Below are positions 53,410-60,820 of a DNA stretch of 64,000 nucleotides, one piece after another. Location of the stretch: contig JAFTOU010000014.1 in the NCBI GenBank assembly GCA_017463615.1, forward strand, positions 1 through 64,000, given 5' to 3'. This DNA is from Alistipes sp. GTDB lineage: Bacteria; Bacteroidota; Bacteroidia; Bacteroidales; Rikenellaceae. A program made the position numbers and the translations under genes. A model generated the notes under the pieces. It did not search any database. It was not told the origin of the DNA and saw nothing but the letters and a program-made list of their open reading frames with translations. The number at the start of each line of letters is the position of its first letter. The stretch's first letter is position 1.

Positions 53410-53650
53410 GGATTCCTATTGGTTTATACAAAGAGAGCGTGGAACTGTATGCTCCACCTCTTAACGTACAGGCCCTAGGAAAACCTTTGTGAACAGATGT
53501 GGGAATAACAGCCCCACGCATATGCGTGGAGACCATTACACCTTCTCTTGTTCACTATATTGAAGTTTCCTAGGCTTCGTACGTACAAGAAGAAGACATA
53601 ACGCCTCTATATCGTTTTCAAATGTCTTGGACAGATTTTTCCATCCAAAC
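53410..53650 (-). ncRNA. Structured RNA or leader upstream of the SPFH operon
   Basis: A minus-strand TAACTTTG box at 53652-53659 could start an RNA of about 265 bases before the SPFH ATG. Nested complementary pairs run inward: GTACGT (53579-53584) with ACGTAC (53464-53469), GCCTAGGAAA with the TTTCCTAGGG side (53471-53481 against 53567-53576), GTGAACA with TGTTCAC, and the perfect tip CCACGCATATGCGTGG (53514-53529). A further hairpin GTGGA/TCCAC near 53438-53458 flanked by AGAG/CTCT follows and is then succeeded by TTTG. It could be an attenuating leader or a stand-alone 6S-like small RNA; I cannot tell which. Confidence 0.55.
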
Positions 53651-53742
53651 GCAAAGTTATAAAAAAAATCGCAACAATAACCAATAGAAGGCTATTAATT
53701 ACGATTTACAATGTTTTAATTCTATTATAGTTACTAACATCT

Positions 53743-54327
53743 TTACCAGACTCTGCCTATCTCATAAGCGGATTCAATCTGAGACAGTATCTGTTCTACA
53801 AAAAGTCTAATATCTATATCGGTAGAGGGTTCGAATGTGTTGAATTTTATCTCACCGTTACCAATACACTGTGTAAGGCTAAATCTTTTCGATTCAGAGT
53901 CGAATGATAGCGTAAAGACTTCATTAACACCGTATCGCATCATTATCGCACCGCTTTCTCCTTTGTTAATCGAAGAACTGCAAAAATCCATGATGGTATT
54001 CTTGAACGCATCTTGTCTTGGCGAGGATGGAATGTGAACAATGCCATCTACCTTATCTATTATACCGATGAACTGGTCTCTGCTTTTGACAGGGTATATA
54101 TTATCTCCAGTCTCAATATATCCGTTGATGTACGAGAAATCCTGACCGAACAAATCCATAACATCCACTCCTATTACATTCGCTATCCTTTCAAGCTGTT
54201 GAATTGAGGGGTTGGGATTTGCTAATAATTGAGATACAGCAGATGGAGTTACGCCCATTCCTGCAGCCAATTCTTTAATAGAGATTCCCTTCTCTTTTAG
54301 TATCTCTCTTACGATAATTTTTGCCAT
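53743..54327 (-). CDS. XRE-family transcriptional regulator
   Basis: From the ATG at 54327 the protein has 194 residues with an N-terminal Cro/C1-type helix-turn-helix (IVREILKEKGISIKELAAGM, then TPSAVSQLLANPNPSIQQLE) and a C-terminal domain of about 110 residues that I do not recognise. A frame extending 28 codons upstream runs through the promoter and is rejected. It faces the small-gene operon across an intergenic region with three TTAG-N6-CTAA operators, one of which overlaps its own promoter area, so it probably controls both transcripts and the element's state. Confidence 0.85.
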   Translation of the reverse strand: MAKIIVREILKEKGISIKELAAGMGVTPSAVSQLLANPNPSIQQLERIANVIGVDVMDLFGQDFSYINGYIETGDNIYPVKSRDQFIGIIDKVDGIVHIPSSPRQDAFKNTIMDFCSSSINKGESGAIMMRYGVNEVFTLSFDSESKRFSLTQCIGNGEIKFNTFEPSTDIDIRLFVEQILSQIESAYEIGRVW

Positions 54328-54346
54328 AGCGATGTCTATTTGAGTG

Positions 54347-54436
54347 CAAAGATAGTCAAATAAATTAGAAAACACTAAATTTTGCGAAAATAATTTAGGA
54401 AATACTTGCATAATAAATTAGAATACACTAACTTTG
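54347..54436. promoter_or_regulatory. Divergent promoters with three XRE operators
   Basis: -7 boxes: TATCTTTG on the minus strand (54347-54354) and TAACTTTG on the plus strand (54429-54436). Operators with the pattern TTAG-N6-CTAA lie at 54365-54378, 54395-54408 (last half CTTG) and 54418-54431. The third overlaps the plus -7 box and the first covers the -33 area of the minus promoter, as expected for a Cro/C1-like switch. Confidence 0.65.
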
Positions 54437-54477
54437 CATCATAAAAATAAGCGATAACTAAATATGGGGTTATAACA

Positions 54478-54672
54478 ATGAAAGCAGAAGTTGGTAAATA
54501 CAAGTTTGGACGCCATCGCTCAATGTGGGGCATTTGGCAGTACGATTGGGTAAGTGAAACAGGTTCAACTGCACGCTTCGTTAAGGATGTCAGAAGCTAC
54601 GAAGAGGCAGTAGTCGAAGTTTACCGCTTGAATGGCTGGGGAACTCCCAAATATATAAAGAGAGTATTTTAA
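54478..54672 (+). CDS. Small hypothetical protein
   Basis: The 64-residue protein is rich in aromatic residues (HRSMWGIWQYDWVSETG) and has a helix EEAVVEVYRLNGWG. I recognise no family, though small W/Y-rich proteins of this sort occur in Bacteroidota phages and mobile elements. It is the first gene after the XRE-controlled promoter and is followed by the DUF2693-like gene after 27 bases. Confidence 0.6.
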   Translation: MKAEVGKYKFGRHRSMWGIWQYDWVSETGSTARFVKDVRSYEEAVVEVYRLNGWGTPKYIKRVF

Positions 54673-54699
54673 CAAGGTATAATAAAAAATCTTACAGTT

Positions 54700-55029
54700 A
54701 TGGAGACAATGGTAGTAGTAAACAACAAAACACAGCGTAGGGCAAATGTTATATACACTCGCACAAACTCAATGGAGATGGGTATGATTAAGGCGTTGAT
54801 GATTGATGCTCTGAAGGCAAAGTTGCGTAGTGGTATTGCTCATTTTTGCTTTTTGAAAAAGGATGATACTCTTAGAGAGGCGTGGGGTACAACTGCTCAC
54901 AATCTGATTAAAGCAAATGTTAATGGTAATGGCATAGATAGAGATTCTGTAAACTGCGTTTGCTATTGGGATGTAGAGAAGGGTGGTTTTAGAAGTTTAC
55001 GCTTTGAGAACTTAGTTCAAGTGTTCTAA
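54700..55029 (+). CDS. SH3-like (DUF2693-type) small protein
   Basis: The 109-residue protein contains the segment HFCFLKKDDTLREAWGTTAH, which matches the core of the small SH3 beta-barrel family (DUF2693) widespread on Bacteroidota mobile elements: a phenylalanine-rich strand, a K-K-D/x-G/T turn, then R-x-A-x-G-T. The function is unknown. The surrounding genes are co-directional with gaps of 27 and 2 bases. Confidence 0.6.
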   Translation: METMVVVNNKTQRRANVIYTRTNSMEMGMIKALMIDALKAKLRSGIAHFCFLKKDDTLREAWGTTAHNLIKANVNGNGIDRDSVNCVCYWDVEKGGFRSLRFENLVQVF

Positions 55030-55031
55030 TT

Positions 55032-55340
55032 ATGGCAGAGTATATTTTACAGATTCTTCGTAGTCAGTTGATGGTGGTGTTCAGTTGGGGGTTAAATTCC
55101 CCAACATCACTACCTTGTGATAAGGGGTTGGCGTTTAGGGTTGATGGTTTTATGTTTCAGGGTGAGGTGAAGGTTATCTATAACGATGGAGCAGATTTGT
55201 TTGAAGTCCACCTAAGCAATGGTCATATCGAAGAGGATGTCTATGCTGATTGTCTTGTAGATGTTATTGACGGCTTGGTTGAGCGCACAGATGACTATTG
55301 TGAACGAGTTAAGAAAGAGTATGGACTTATCAATGGGTAG
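55032..55340 (+). CDS. Hypothetical protein
   Basis: The 102-residue protein starts MAEYILQILRSQLMVVFSWG and has a beta-rich middle (LAFRVDGFMFQGEVKVIYND) and a helical acidic C-terminus (VDVIDGLVERTDDYCERV). No family is recognised. It begins two bases after the previous gene and ends four bases before the resolvase start, so all three share a transcript. Confidence 0.6.
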   Translation: MAEYILQILRSQLMVVFSWGLNSPTSLPCDKGLAFRVDGFMFQGEVKVIYNDGADLFEVHLSNGHIEEDVYADCLVDVIDGLVERTDDYCERVKKEYGLING

Positions 55341-55344
55341 AGGT

Positions 55345-55977
55345 ATGAAGAAGGTTTGTTTGCTATTAAGATGTTCTACATCCGTGCAAGACTATGAATA
55401 TCAACGTAACACTTTGACGGATATATGCAATCGCAATGGATGGGAGATTGTACATACAGTTGAAAATAAGGTATCAGGTGCAAAGAAGAACGAGGAACGA
55501 GAGGAAATAATCGAGTTGCTTGATTATGTAAAGCACAATGATGTTGATATTGTAGTGGCAACTGAGGTTAGCCGATTAGGGCGTGATACCTTGGAAGCCT
55601 TGAAGATTATTGAAATTCTCAACGAGAACAAGGTTAATCTATACTTTGCGAACTATGGCATTGAGACATTATTGCCTGATGGCACGGTGAATCCAATAGC
55701 ACGTCTGATACTTACCATCTGCCTTGAAATCTCAGCTTACGAGCGAAATCTCATTAAGTATCGCATGAAAGCGGGCTACGAGGATTACCTTAAAAAACGC
55801 AAGGAAAATCCAGAACTCCGCCTTGGGCGACAAGGCTACAAGAAGGATGAACAGTCGTACAGGGAGGATTATGCACAGGAACTCTCGCTGTTGAGAAAAG
55901 GCATCAGCCTACGCAACATCCAGAAGCTAACAGGAACAAGCGTTGGCACATTGCAGAAAATTAAGAAATACATATAG
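55345..55977 (+). CDS. Small serine recombinase (resolvase/invertase type)
   Basis: The 210-residue protein has the serine recombinase catalytic domain (CLLLRCSTSVQDYEYQRNTL with the catalytic serine near residue 10, VVATEVSRLGRDTLEAL, and LILTICLEISAYERNLI) followed by a short helix-turn-helix region (GISLRNIQKLTGTSVGTLQK). The start at 55345 is preferred because an upstream frame overlaps the previous gene. Enzymes of this size resolve multimers or invert DNA rather than integrate it. It may act on the element's circular form or on an inversion site I could not identify. Confidence 0.88.
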   Translation: MKKVCLLLRCSTSVQDYEYQRNTLTDICNRNGWEIVHTVENKVSGAKKNEEREEIIELLDYVKHNDVDIVVATEVSRLGRDTLEALKIIEILNENKVNLYFANYGIETLLPDGTVNPIARLILTICLEISAYERNLIKYRMKAGYEDYLKKRKENPELRLGRQGYKKDEQSYREDYAQELSLLRKGISLRNIQKLTGTSVGTLQKIKKYI

Positions 55978-56168
55978 TTTTGGTTTAAGTAAGATTGAAA
56001 AGCATGAATAGCAGTTAGAGCATAAGAGATATAGCATATCTAATGCAAGGGTTTTACGCTTATCCCTGCCATACAAGGACATCAAAAAACGGTGGGCGAA
56101 AAACAAATAACCTCTATGCCTTAAATAGCGTATAGGGGAGTGCCAAGAGCACAGAATACTCAATATCA
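55978..56168 (+). other. Gap between the two recombinase genes
   Basis: No coding region is supported. It has a GATAT-AGC-ATATC palindrome and no TAnnTTTG promoter that I can see. A recombination site for the small resolvase could lie here, but nothing identifies one. Confidence 0.3.
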
Positions 56169-56333
56169 ATGCTGAGTATAGAGAAATGTCGAGATATTCT
56201 TAAATCACATAATTACGATTTGACTAATGAAGAAATAAAACAAGTTAGAGAATTTCTATATCTATTCGCTGAAATTCAGATAAATGCAGAAAAAGAATTA
56301 TTAAAAGATGAAGAATGTAATACTATATTGTAG
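56169..56333 (+). CDS. 54-residue helical protein overlapping the recombinase start
   Basis: The frame begins MLSIEKCRDILKSHNYDL and ends NTIL before a TAG at 56331-56333. It is strongly helical and charged (EEIKQVREFLYLFAEIQINA). The stop lies 26 bases inside the large recombinase gene, so the two are translationally coupled. Small helical proteins in this position are common ahead of integrase genes; no function is assigned. Confidence 0.55.
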   Translation: MLSIEKCRDILKSHNYDLTNEEIKQVREFLYLFAEIQINAEKELLKDEECNTIL

Positions 56334-57879
56334 GGTCAGTTCAGACGAGCAAAAAACAAATACGTCACTTGAATTCCAAGAGAAGAAGCTGAGACACTAC
56401 TGTAATGAACATGGTTACAATGTAATTGCTTGTTACCACGAAGATTTCTCAGGCAAACATCATGATTTTGCCCGTCCTGAGATGAAGAAGATTCGTGATT
56501 ACTGCAAAAAGCATAAGCATGAGGTTGATTTAATCCTGTTTCTCCGATGGGATAGGTTTAGTCGTAATCCCGAATTTGCATATATGTTCAAGCGAATGTT
56601 CTTGGACGATTGGGGTATTGAATTTAATGCCATCGAGAGCCCTATTGATTTTGGCGCAACTGAATGGTCGTCATTGCTGAGTAGTTATTGTGCGGCTGCA
56701 CATACCGAGAATAATAAGATTAGTCGAAGAACAAGAGATGGTGTTCGTGAAACGCTACTCTCCGGTAGACTTGCAAATAAAGCACCAAGAGGCTACAAGA
56801 ATGTACACATTACGGATGAAAATGGTAAAACCATATCCAAGACAGTTGAAATTGATGAAGGGAAAGCGTCTCTTATTAGGACTATATTCAACGAAGTGGC
56901 AAAAGGTATTGAAGCCCCGTGTGCCATTCGAAGAAGAATTGCGCCTGATATTCCTGAGAGCACCTTCCTCGATATATTACGTAATATATTCTATAAAGGT
57001 AAAATCCGAGTTCCTGCGACTAAAACAGAACCTGAGGTTATTGTTGAAGGATTGCACGAACCATTGGTGACTGAGGCGGTTTTTGATACAGTGCAGGATA
57101 TTTTGGATGGCAAACGAAAGAAGAACCCCAAACTCACAAAGCCGATAAGGTCCGAATTTTATCTACGCAAGTTTTTGGTTTGTCCTCATTGTGGTAGAGC
57201 AATAACAGGAGCGACAAGTAAGGGTGGAAGCGGTGGAAAATATCCATACTACTTCTGTCCGACAACAGGGAAGCATATACGAATAAAAGCAGATGCGCTT
57301 AATTCCGCTTTTGTTGATTACGTTGGCAGCCTCCGCCCAAATCAGGCGATTATGCAGTTATATAAAGAGGTATTGCTTGATTTGCGTAAAGATAATGCAA
57401 GAGATATTAGGGCTATGATTGATGGCATAGATAAGGATATTTTGGAGATTAACGAACGAATGGATAAGATTGAGGACAAGTATCTTGATGGAGAGATTGA
57501 CAACGATGCTTATAACCGAATGATTACGAGACAGAAGAACCAATTGAATACGCTGGTAAGCAGGAGAGAATTGCTCGAAACGTCCAATCGAGAAAAAATC
57601 GAACCGCAGTTAAAGTACTCTATTAACTTGATAGACAATATAGATAGGTTCTTTCAATACGCTCCCGCTGAGGCTAAGATAAAGGCATTAAGTTCGATTT
57701 TTCCTGAAAAAATTGAATTTGACGGAAATAATTTTCGAACTGTTAGTATGAATAGCGTACTTAGTCTAATATATCAGCAAACCAATGAGTTACGAGGATT
57801 AAATAAAAAAAGCGAGGAAAGTTTTTCAACTTTCCCCGCTTCTGTACCCGGAGCCGGGGTCGAACCGGCACAGGGGTGA
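56308..57879 (+). CDS. Large serine recombinase (integrase)
   Basis: The 523-residue protein has the N-terminal serine recombinase domain (VILYCRVSSDEQKTNTSLEF with the catalytic serine near residue 9, and LILFLRWDRFSRNPEF), the recombinase domain with APRGYKNV, a zinc ribbon (CPHCGRAITGATSKGG to YYFCP) and a coiled-coil C-terminus (IDKDILEINERMDKIEDKYL). This is the architecture of large serine integrases. The last roughly 25 residues, including VPGAGVEPAQG, are encoded by the tRNA-Leu terminator and the tRNA itself, so the natural tail probably differs in the excised form. Confidence 0.9.
   Translation: MKNVILYCRVSSDEQKTNTSLEFQEKKLRHYCNEHGYNVIACYHEDFSGKHHDFARPEMKKIRDYCKKHKHEVDLILFLRWDRFSRNPEFAYMFKRMFLDDWGIEFNAIESPIDFGATEWSSLLSSYCAAAHTENNKISRRTRDGVRETLLSGRLANKAPRGYKNVHITDENGKTISKTVEIDEGKASLIRTIFNEVAKGIEAPCAIRRRIAPDIPESTFLDILRNIFYKGKIRVPATKTEPEVIVEGLHEPLVTEAVFDTVQDILDGKRKKNPKLTKPIRSEFYLRKFLVCPHCGRAITGATSKGGSGGKYPYYFCPTTGKHIRIKADALNSAFVDYVGSLRPNQAIMQLYKEVLLDLRKDNARDIRAMIDGIDKDILEINERMDKIEDKYLDGEIDNDAYNRMITRQKNQLNTLVSRRELLETSNREKIEPQLKYSINLIDNIDRFFQYAPAEAKIKALSSIFPEKIEFDGNNFRTVSMNSVLSLIYQQTNELRGLNKKSEESFSTFPASVPGAGVEPAQG
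57804..57840 (-). terminator. Intrinsic terminator of tRNA-Leu
   Basis: On the minus strand AGCGGGGAAAGTT-GAAA-AACTTTCCTCGCT is followed by TTTTTTATTT. It lies inside the recombinase reading frame, so it was brought by the element and replaced the original terminator. Confidence 0.85.
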
Positions 57880-57928
57880 ACCTACTGGTGTTTGAGACCA
57901 GCGCGTCTACCGATTCCGCCATCCGGGC
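57845..57928 (-). tRNA. tRNA-Leu (CAA)
   Basis: The acceptor stem GCCCGGA pairs with TCCGGGT (G-U at the first pair), and the discriminator is A. The anticodon arm CTGGT-CTCAAAC-ACCAG gives anticodon CAA, with a leucine-type variable arm and a T arm GCCGG-TTCGACC-CCGGC. No CCA is encoded. Its 3' end is the integration target of the adjacent element. Confidence 0.95.
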
Positions 57929-57946
57929 TGATGCTTTTTGCGGGAG

Positions 57947-57976
57947 CAAAGGTAGATATTTTTTTTTGATTTACAA
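57947..57976 (-). promoter_or_regulatory. Promoter of tRNA-Leu
   Basis: On the minus strand TTG (57974-57976), 19 bases, then TACCTTTG (57947-57954) lies 18 bases ahead of the tRNA. Confidence 0.75.
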
Positions 57977-58035
57977 TAGTTTGTCAAAAAAAATCACTAC
58001 CTTCGTATCTATATTTGACCAAACCTTAAACTACT

Positions 58036-58455
58036 ATGGGAAATTTAACTTTTACGATGATTAAGCCCGACGCTGTTCGTGCTTCCAACCACGCCAAGAT
58101 TCTGCAGCACCTTGTAGATGCTGGATTCCGCATTGTCGCTCTGCGTATGTGGTGTATGTCGCGCAATGACGCTAAGCGTTTCTACGCCGTACACACTGGC
58201 AAGCCATTCTTTGATGGTCTGATTGACTTTATGACTTCAGGACCGATTGTTGCAGCGGTGCTGGAGAAGGAGGATGCCGTTGCCGAGCTGCGCAAGACCG
58301 TCGGCGCAACCAACCCTGAGGCAGCCGAGGCAGGCACTGTCCGCGCACTCTATGGCACCAATGTTCAGCAGAATGCCATCCACGCTTCAGATAGCGACGA
58401 GAACGCAAAAATTGAGTGGCAACTCCACTTCAAGGATAGCGATATTATGCTCTAA
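58036..58455 (+). CDS. ndk: Nucleoside diphosphate kinase
   Basis: Ndk equalises nucleoside triphosphate pools by passing phosphate through a phosphohistidine. The 139-residue protein shows TFTMIKPDAVR at the start and the active-site segment QQNAIHASDS with the catalytic histidine. Chromosomal codon use returns here after the element, so this gene was downstream of tRNA-Leu before integration. It is divergent from tRNA-Leu. The accessory methyltransferase operon follows. Confidence 0.96.
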   Translation: MGNLTFTMIKPDAVRASNHAKILQHLVDAGFRIVALRMWCMSRNDAKRFYAVHTGKPFFDGLIDFMTSGPIVAAVLEKEDAVAELRKTVGATNPEAAEAGTVRALYGTNVQQNAIHASDSDENAKIEWQLHFKDSDIML

Positions 58456-58610
58456 CAGAGATTGAACAACTTTATAAAACACCTAATAACAGCGTATACG
58501 AAACAGATATAGTATAACGACATATTATTAACGAGCTTTTAGCTCTTATTCCTGCTTCCAGAAATCCGCCAAATTTCAAGAAAGCCAAATGGGAATAAGT
58601 TTTGGAAGTT

Positions 58611-58711
58611 CACACCGTGTGGTGTGGGCTATCTATGCTTATACATTTGGTAGGGTCTTGGCGGAGCCTCTGGAAGATATAGGCAACAGGATAGTTTCAC
58701 ACCCTTTTTTT
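58611..58711 (+). promoter_or_regulatory. Possible attenuator ahead of the methyltransferase operon
   Basis: Two pairings compete for the same strand. CACACC (58611-58616) can pair with GGTGTG (58621-58626). Alternatively GGTGTGGGCTATC (58621-58633) pairs with GATAGTTTCACACC (58690-58703), followed by CTTTTTTT. The second fold is a terminator with a long loop; the first would prevent it. It ends 37 bases before the methyltransferase ATG. Confidence 0.5.
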
Positions 58712-58747
58712 GCCTTACGGATAGAGCTATGGCGCAACACTACAGCT

Positions 58748-59731
58748 ATGGCAAACGCAAACCTCACTCAAGCGAAGAAGGCGAAAAAGGATGAGTTCTA
58801 CACTCAACTATCTGACATTGAGCGTGAGCTCTCCCACTACAAAGAGCACTTCCGTGGCAAAACAGTCTTGTGTAACTGCGACGACCCTCGCGTAAGCAAC
58901 TTCTTCCACTATTTCGCCTACAATTTTGAACATCTTGGTCTCAAACGACTGATTACCACCTGCTACAAAAGTCAAGATATAGACTTGTTCAGTATGAATA
59001 GTAGCGAACAAGCCGTATACCTTATTTATGAGGGCGATATAGACGGAGACAAACTGCCATCGCCTGATGAGATAGGCGTACATCCACTCAAGGGGGACGG
59101 CGATTTTCGCAGTCAAGAGTGCATAGAGCTACTCAAGCAGGCTGATATTGTCGTTACAAATCCGCCATTCTCGCTCTTTCGTGAGTATGTTGCACAGCTA
59201 ATAGCGTATGATAAGAAGTTCATTATCATAGGTCATCAAAATGCAATCACTTATAAAGAGATATTTCCGCTCATACGTGACAATAAGTTGTGGCTTGGCT
59301 ACGGGTTTAAGGGAGGAGCTGCACATTTCATATCCAAGTATGAGGATGTTGCTACATCATCCAACCATAAAGCGGGTATGATAAGAGTGTCAGGAGTTGT
59401 TTGGTTTACAAATCTTGACCATAACAAACGCCACGAAGATTTAATCCTCTATAAAAGGTATACTCCTAACGAGTACCCAAAATATGACAACTATGATGCA
59501 ATTGAGGTTTCAAAAACGGCAGACATTCCGCATGATTATAATGGAGTTATGGGTGTGCCAATTACATTTCTTGACAAGTATAATCCAGGGCAGTTTGAAC
59601 TGGTAGGTATGGCAGAAGATAATGGTAAAGGATTTTCATTTGATGCAAATTGGGATGGTAAAAATCCTCACTGTGTTATAAATGGCAGAAATATGTTTAA
59701 AAGAATATTTATCCGCAGAATCAAAAAATAG
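58748..59731 (+). CDS. EcoRI-type adenine-specific DNA methyltransferase
   Basis: From the ATG at 58748 the protein has 327 residues (MANANLTQAKKAKKDEFYTQ), the N-terminus typical of the EcoRI methylase family. The catalytic motif NPPF is present in DIVVTNPPFSLF, and the SAM-binding region is near KTVLCNCDDPRVSNF. These enzymes methylate adenine at N6 to protect DNA from a partner nuclease. A frame extending 53 codons upstream runs through the structured leader and is rejected. The partner here is a DUF262-HNH protein six bases downstream, not an EcoRI-like nuclease. The recognition site cannot be read from sequence. Confidence 0.88.
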   Translation: MANANLTQAKKAKKDEFYTQLSDIERELSHYKEHFRGKTVLCNCDDPRVSNFFHYFAYNFEHLGLKRLITTCYKSQDIDLFSMNSSEQAVYLIYEGDIDGDKLPSPDEIGVHPLKGDGDFRSQECIELLKQADIVVTNPPFSLFREYVAQLIAYDKKFIIIGHQNAITYKEIFPLIRDNKLWLGYGFKGGAAHFISKYEDVATSSNHKAGMIRVSGVVWFTNLDHNKRHEDLILYKRYTPNEYPKYDNYDAIEVSKTADIPHDYNGVMGVPITFLDKYNPGQFELVGMAEDNGKGFSFDANWDGKNPHCVINGRNMFKRIFIRRIKK

Positions 59732-59737
59732 AGACTT

Positions 59738-60820
59738 ATGAAAATAGAGCTAACAAAAATAACCGTTAGGGAGCTGACAAAGGGCTATCGTGACAGCAAC
59801 GAGGAGGGTATTGTCGGCTATAGTGGCTTGCTGAATATTCGTCCGAAGTATCAGCGCGAGTTTGTATACAACGACAAACAGCGAGATGCTGTGATAACGA
59901 CCATAAACAACGGCTTCCCGCTCAATGTGATGTATTGGGCGGTGTGTGACGATGGTACTTTTGAGATTATAGACGGTCAGCAACGAACAGTGTCTGTGTG
60001 TCAGTATGTTGCGGGAGACTTCGCCTATAATTTTCGCTATTTCCACAACTTGCAACAAGATGAGCAAGAGAAAATTTTGGATTACGAGCTGATGATATAC
60101 CTATGTAGCGGCACAGATAAAGAGAAGTTAGATTGGTTTAAGACCATCAACATTGCAGGTGCTAAACTGACAGACCAAGAGTTGCGTAATGCCGTATACT
60201 CAGGCTCGTGGGTTAGTGATGCAAAGCGTTACTTTAGCAAAAGCGGATGTGCTGCATACAAAGTTGGGGGCGACTATATGACAGGTTCTGCTATTCGTCA
60301 AGAGTATCTTGAGACCGCCATATCGTGGATATCCGAGGGCAATATTGATATATACATGGCAAAACATCAGAACGATGCCAATGCTGCTGAACTATGGTTA
60401 TATTTCCAAGCCGTGATAAATTGGGTCAAAATGGTATTCCCAAAGTATCGCAAAGAGATGAAAGGCGTTGATTGGGGTGCTCTATATAACAGATATGGCA
60501 AACAACCATTTGATTCTCTGGCAATAGAGGAGGTGGTGGCGAAACTGATGCAGGACGAGGATGTAACCAATAAAAAGGGAATCTACAGCTACATCTTTGA
60601 CCACAATCAACGACATTTGAATATCCGCGCCTTCTCAGAGAGGATGAAACGAGTCGCTTATGAACGCCAATTAGGCGTATGTCCTCTGTGTAATGAATAT
60701 TTCCTCTTTGAGCAGATGGAGGGTGACCACATCACTCCGTGGAGCGAGGGCGGTATGACTATTGCCGAAAATTGCCAGATGCTCTGTCGCGATTGCAACC
60801 GTCACAAGAGTAATAAATAG
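59738..60820 (+). CDS. DUF262 (GmrS-like) protein with C-terminal HNH nuclease
   Basis: The 360-residue protein has an N-terminal DUF262/ParB-like domain with the diagnostic EIIDGQQRTVSV motif near residue 70, and RPKYQREFVYN ahead of it. The last 50 residues form a classical HNH fold with zinc CxxC pairs: CPLCNEYFLFEQMEGDHITP and LCRDCNRHK, the D-H pair being catalytic. DUF262 proteins in GmrSD-type systems use nucleotide to cut modified DNA. Fused to HNH and next to a DNA methyltransferase, this is likely the restriction partner of that enzyme. Confidence 0.82.
   Translation: MKIELTKITVRELTKGYRDSNEEGIVGYSGLLNIRPKYQREFVYNDKQRDAVITTINNGFPLNVMYWAVCDDGTFEIIDGQQRTVSVCQYVAGDFAYNFRYFHNLQQDEQEKILDYELMIYLCSGTDKEKLDWFKTINIAGAKLTDQELRNAVYSGSWVSDAKRYFSKSGCAAYKVGGDYMTGSAIRQEYLETAISWISEGNIDIYMAKHQNDANAAELWLYFQAVINWVKMVFPKYRKEMKGVDWGALYNRYGKQPFDSLAIEEVVAKLMQDEDVTNKKGIYSYIFDHNQRHLNIRAFSERMKRVAYERQLGVCPLCNEYFLFEQMEGDHITPWSEGGMTIAENCQMLCRDCNRHKSNK

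Larger units (their letters stand above)
48085..57849. mobile_element. Integrative element inserted at tRNA-Leu(CAA)
   Basis: The 9.75-kb AT-rich block is bounded by an 11-base direct repeat with one mismatch: CTTCAGTACCC (48085-48095) and CTTCTGTACCC (57839-57849). The right copy is the 3' end of tRNA-Leu. Cargo: putative Rep, five-gene SPFH/membrane operon, XRE regulator, small accessory genes, a small resolvase and a large serine recombinase next to the tRNA. No structural phage, relaxase or type IV secretion genes are visible, so it is more likely a small integrative or mobilisable element, or a phage satellite, than a full prophage or ICE. The ends are inferred. Confidence 0.65.

Noticed and set aside
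53464-53584. Reading the nested hairpin upstream of the SPFH operon as a plus-strand RNA
   Set aside because: The palindromic stems fold on either strand, but the only good promoter box (53652-53659) and the terminator-like hairpin are oriented for the minus strand.
58589-58747. 53-codon N-terminal extension of the EcoRI-type methyltransferase
   Set aside because: The family N-terminus begins at the ATG at 58748, and the extension runs through a structured leader with a T-run.
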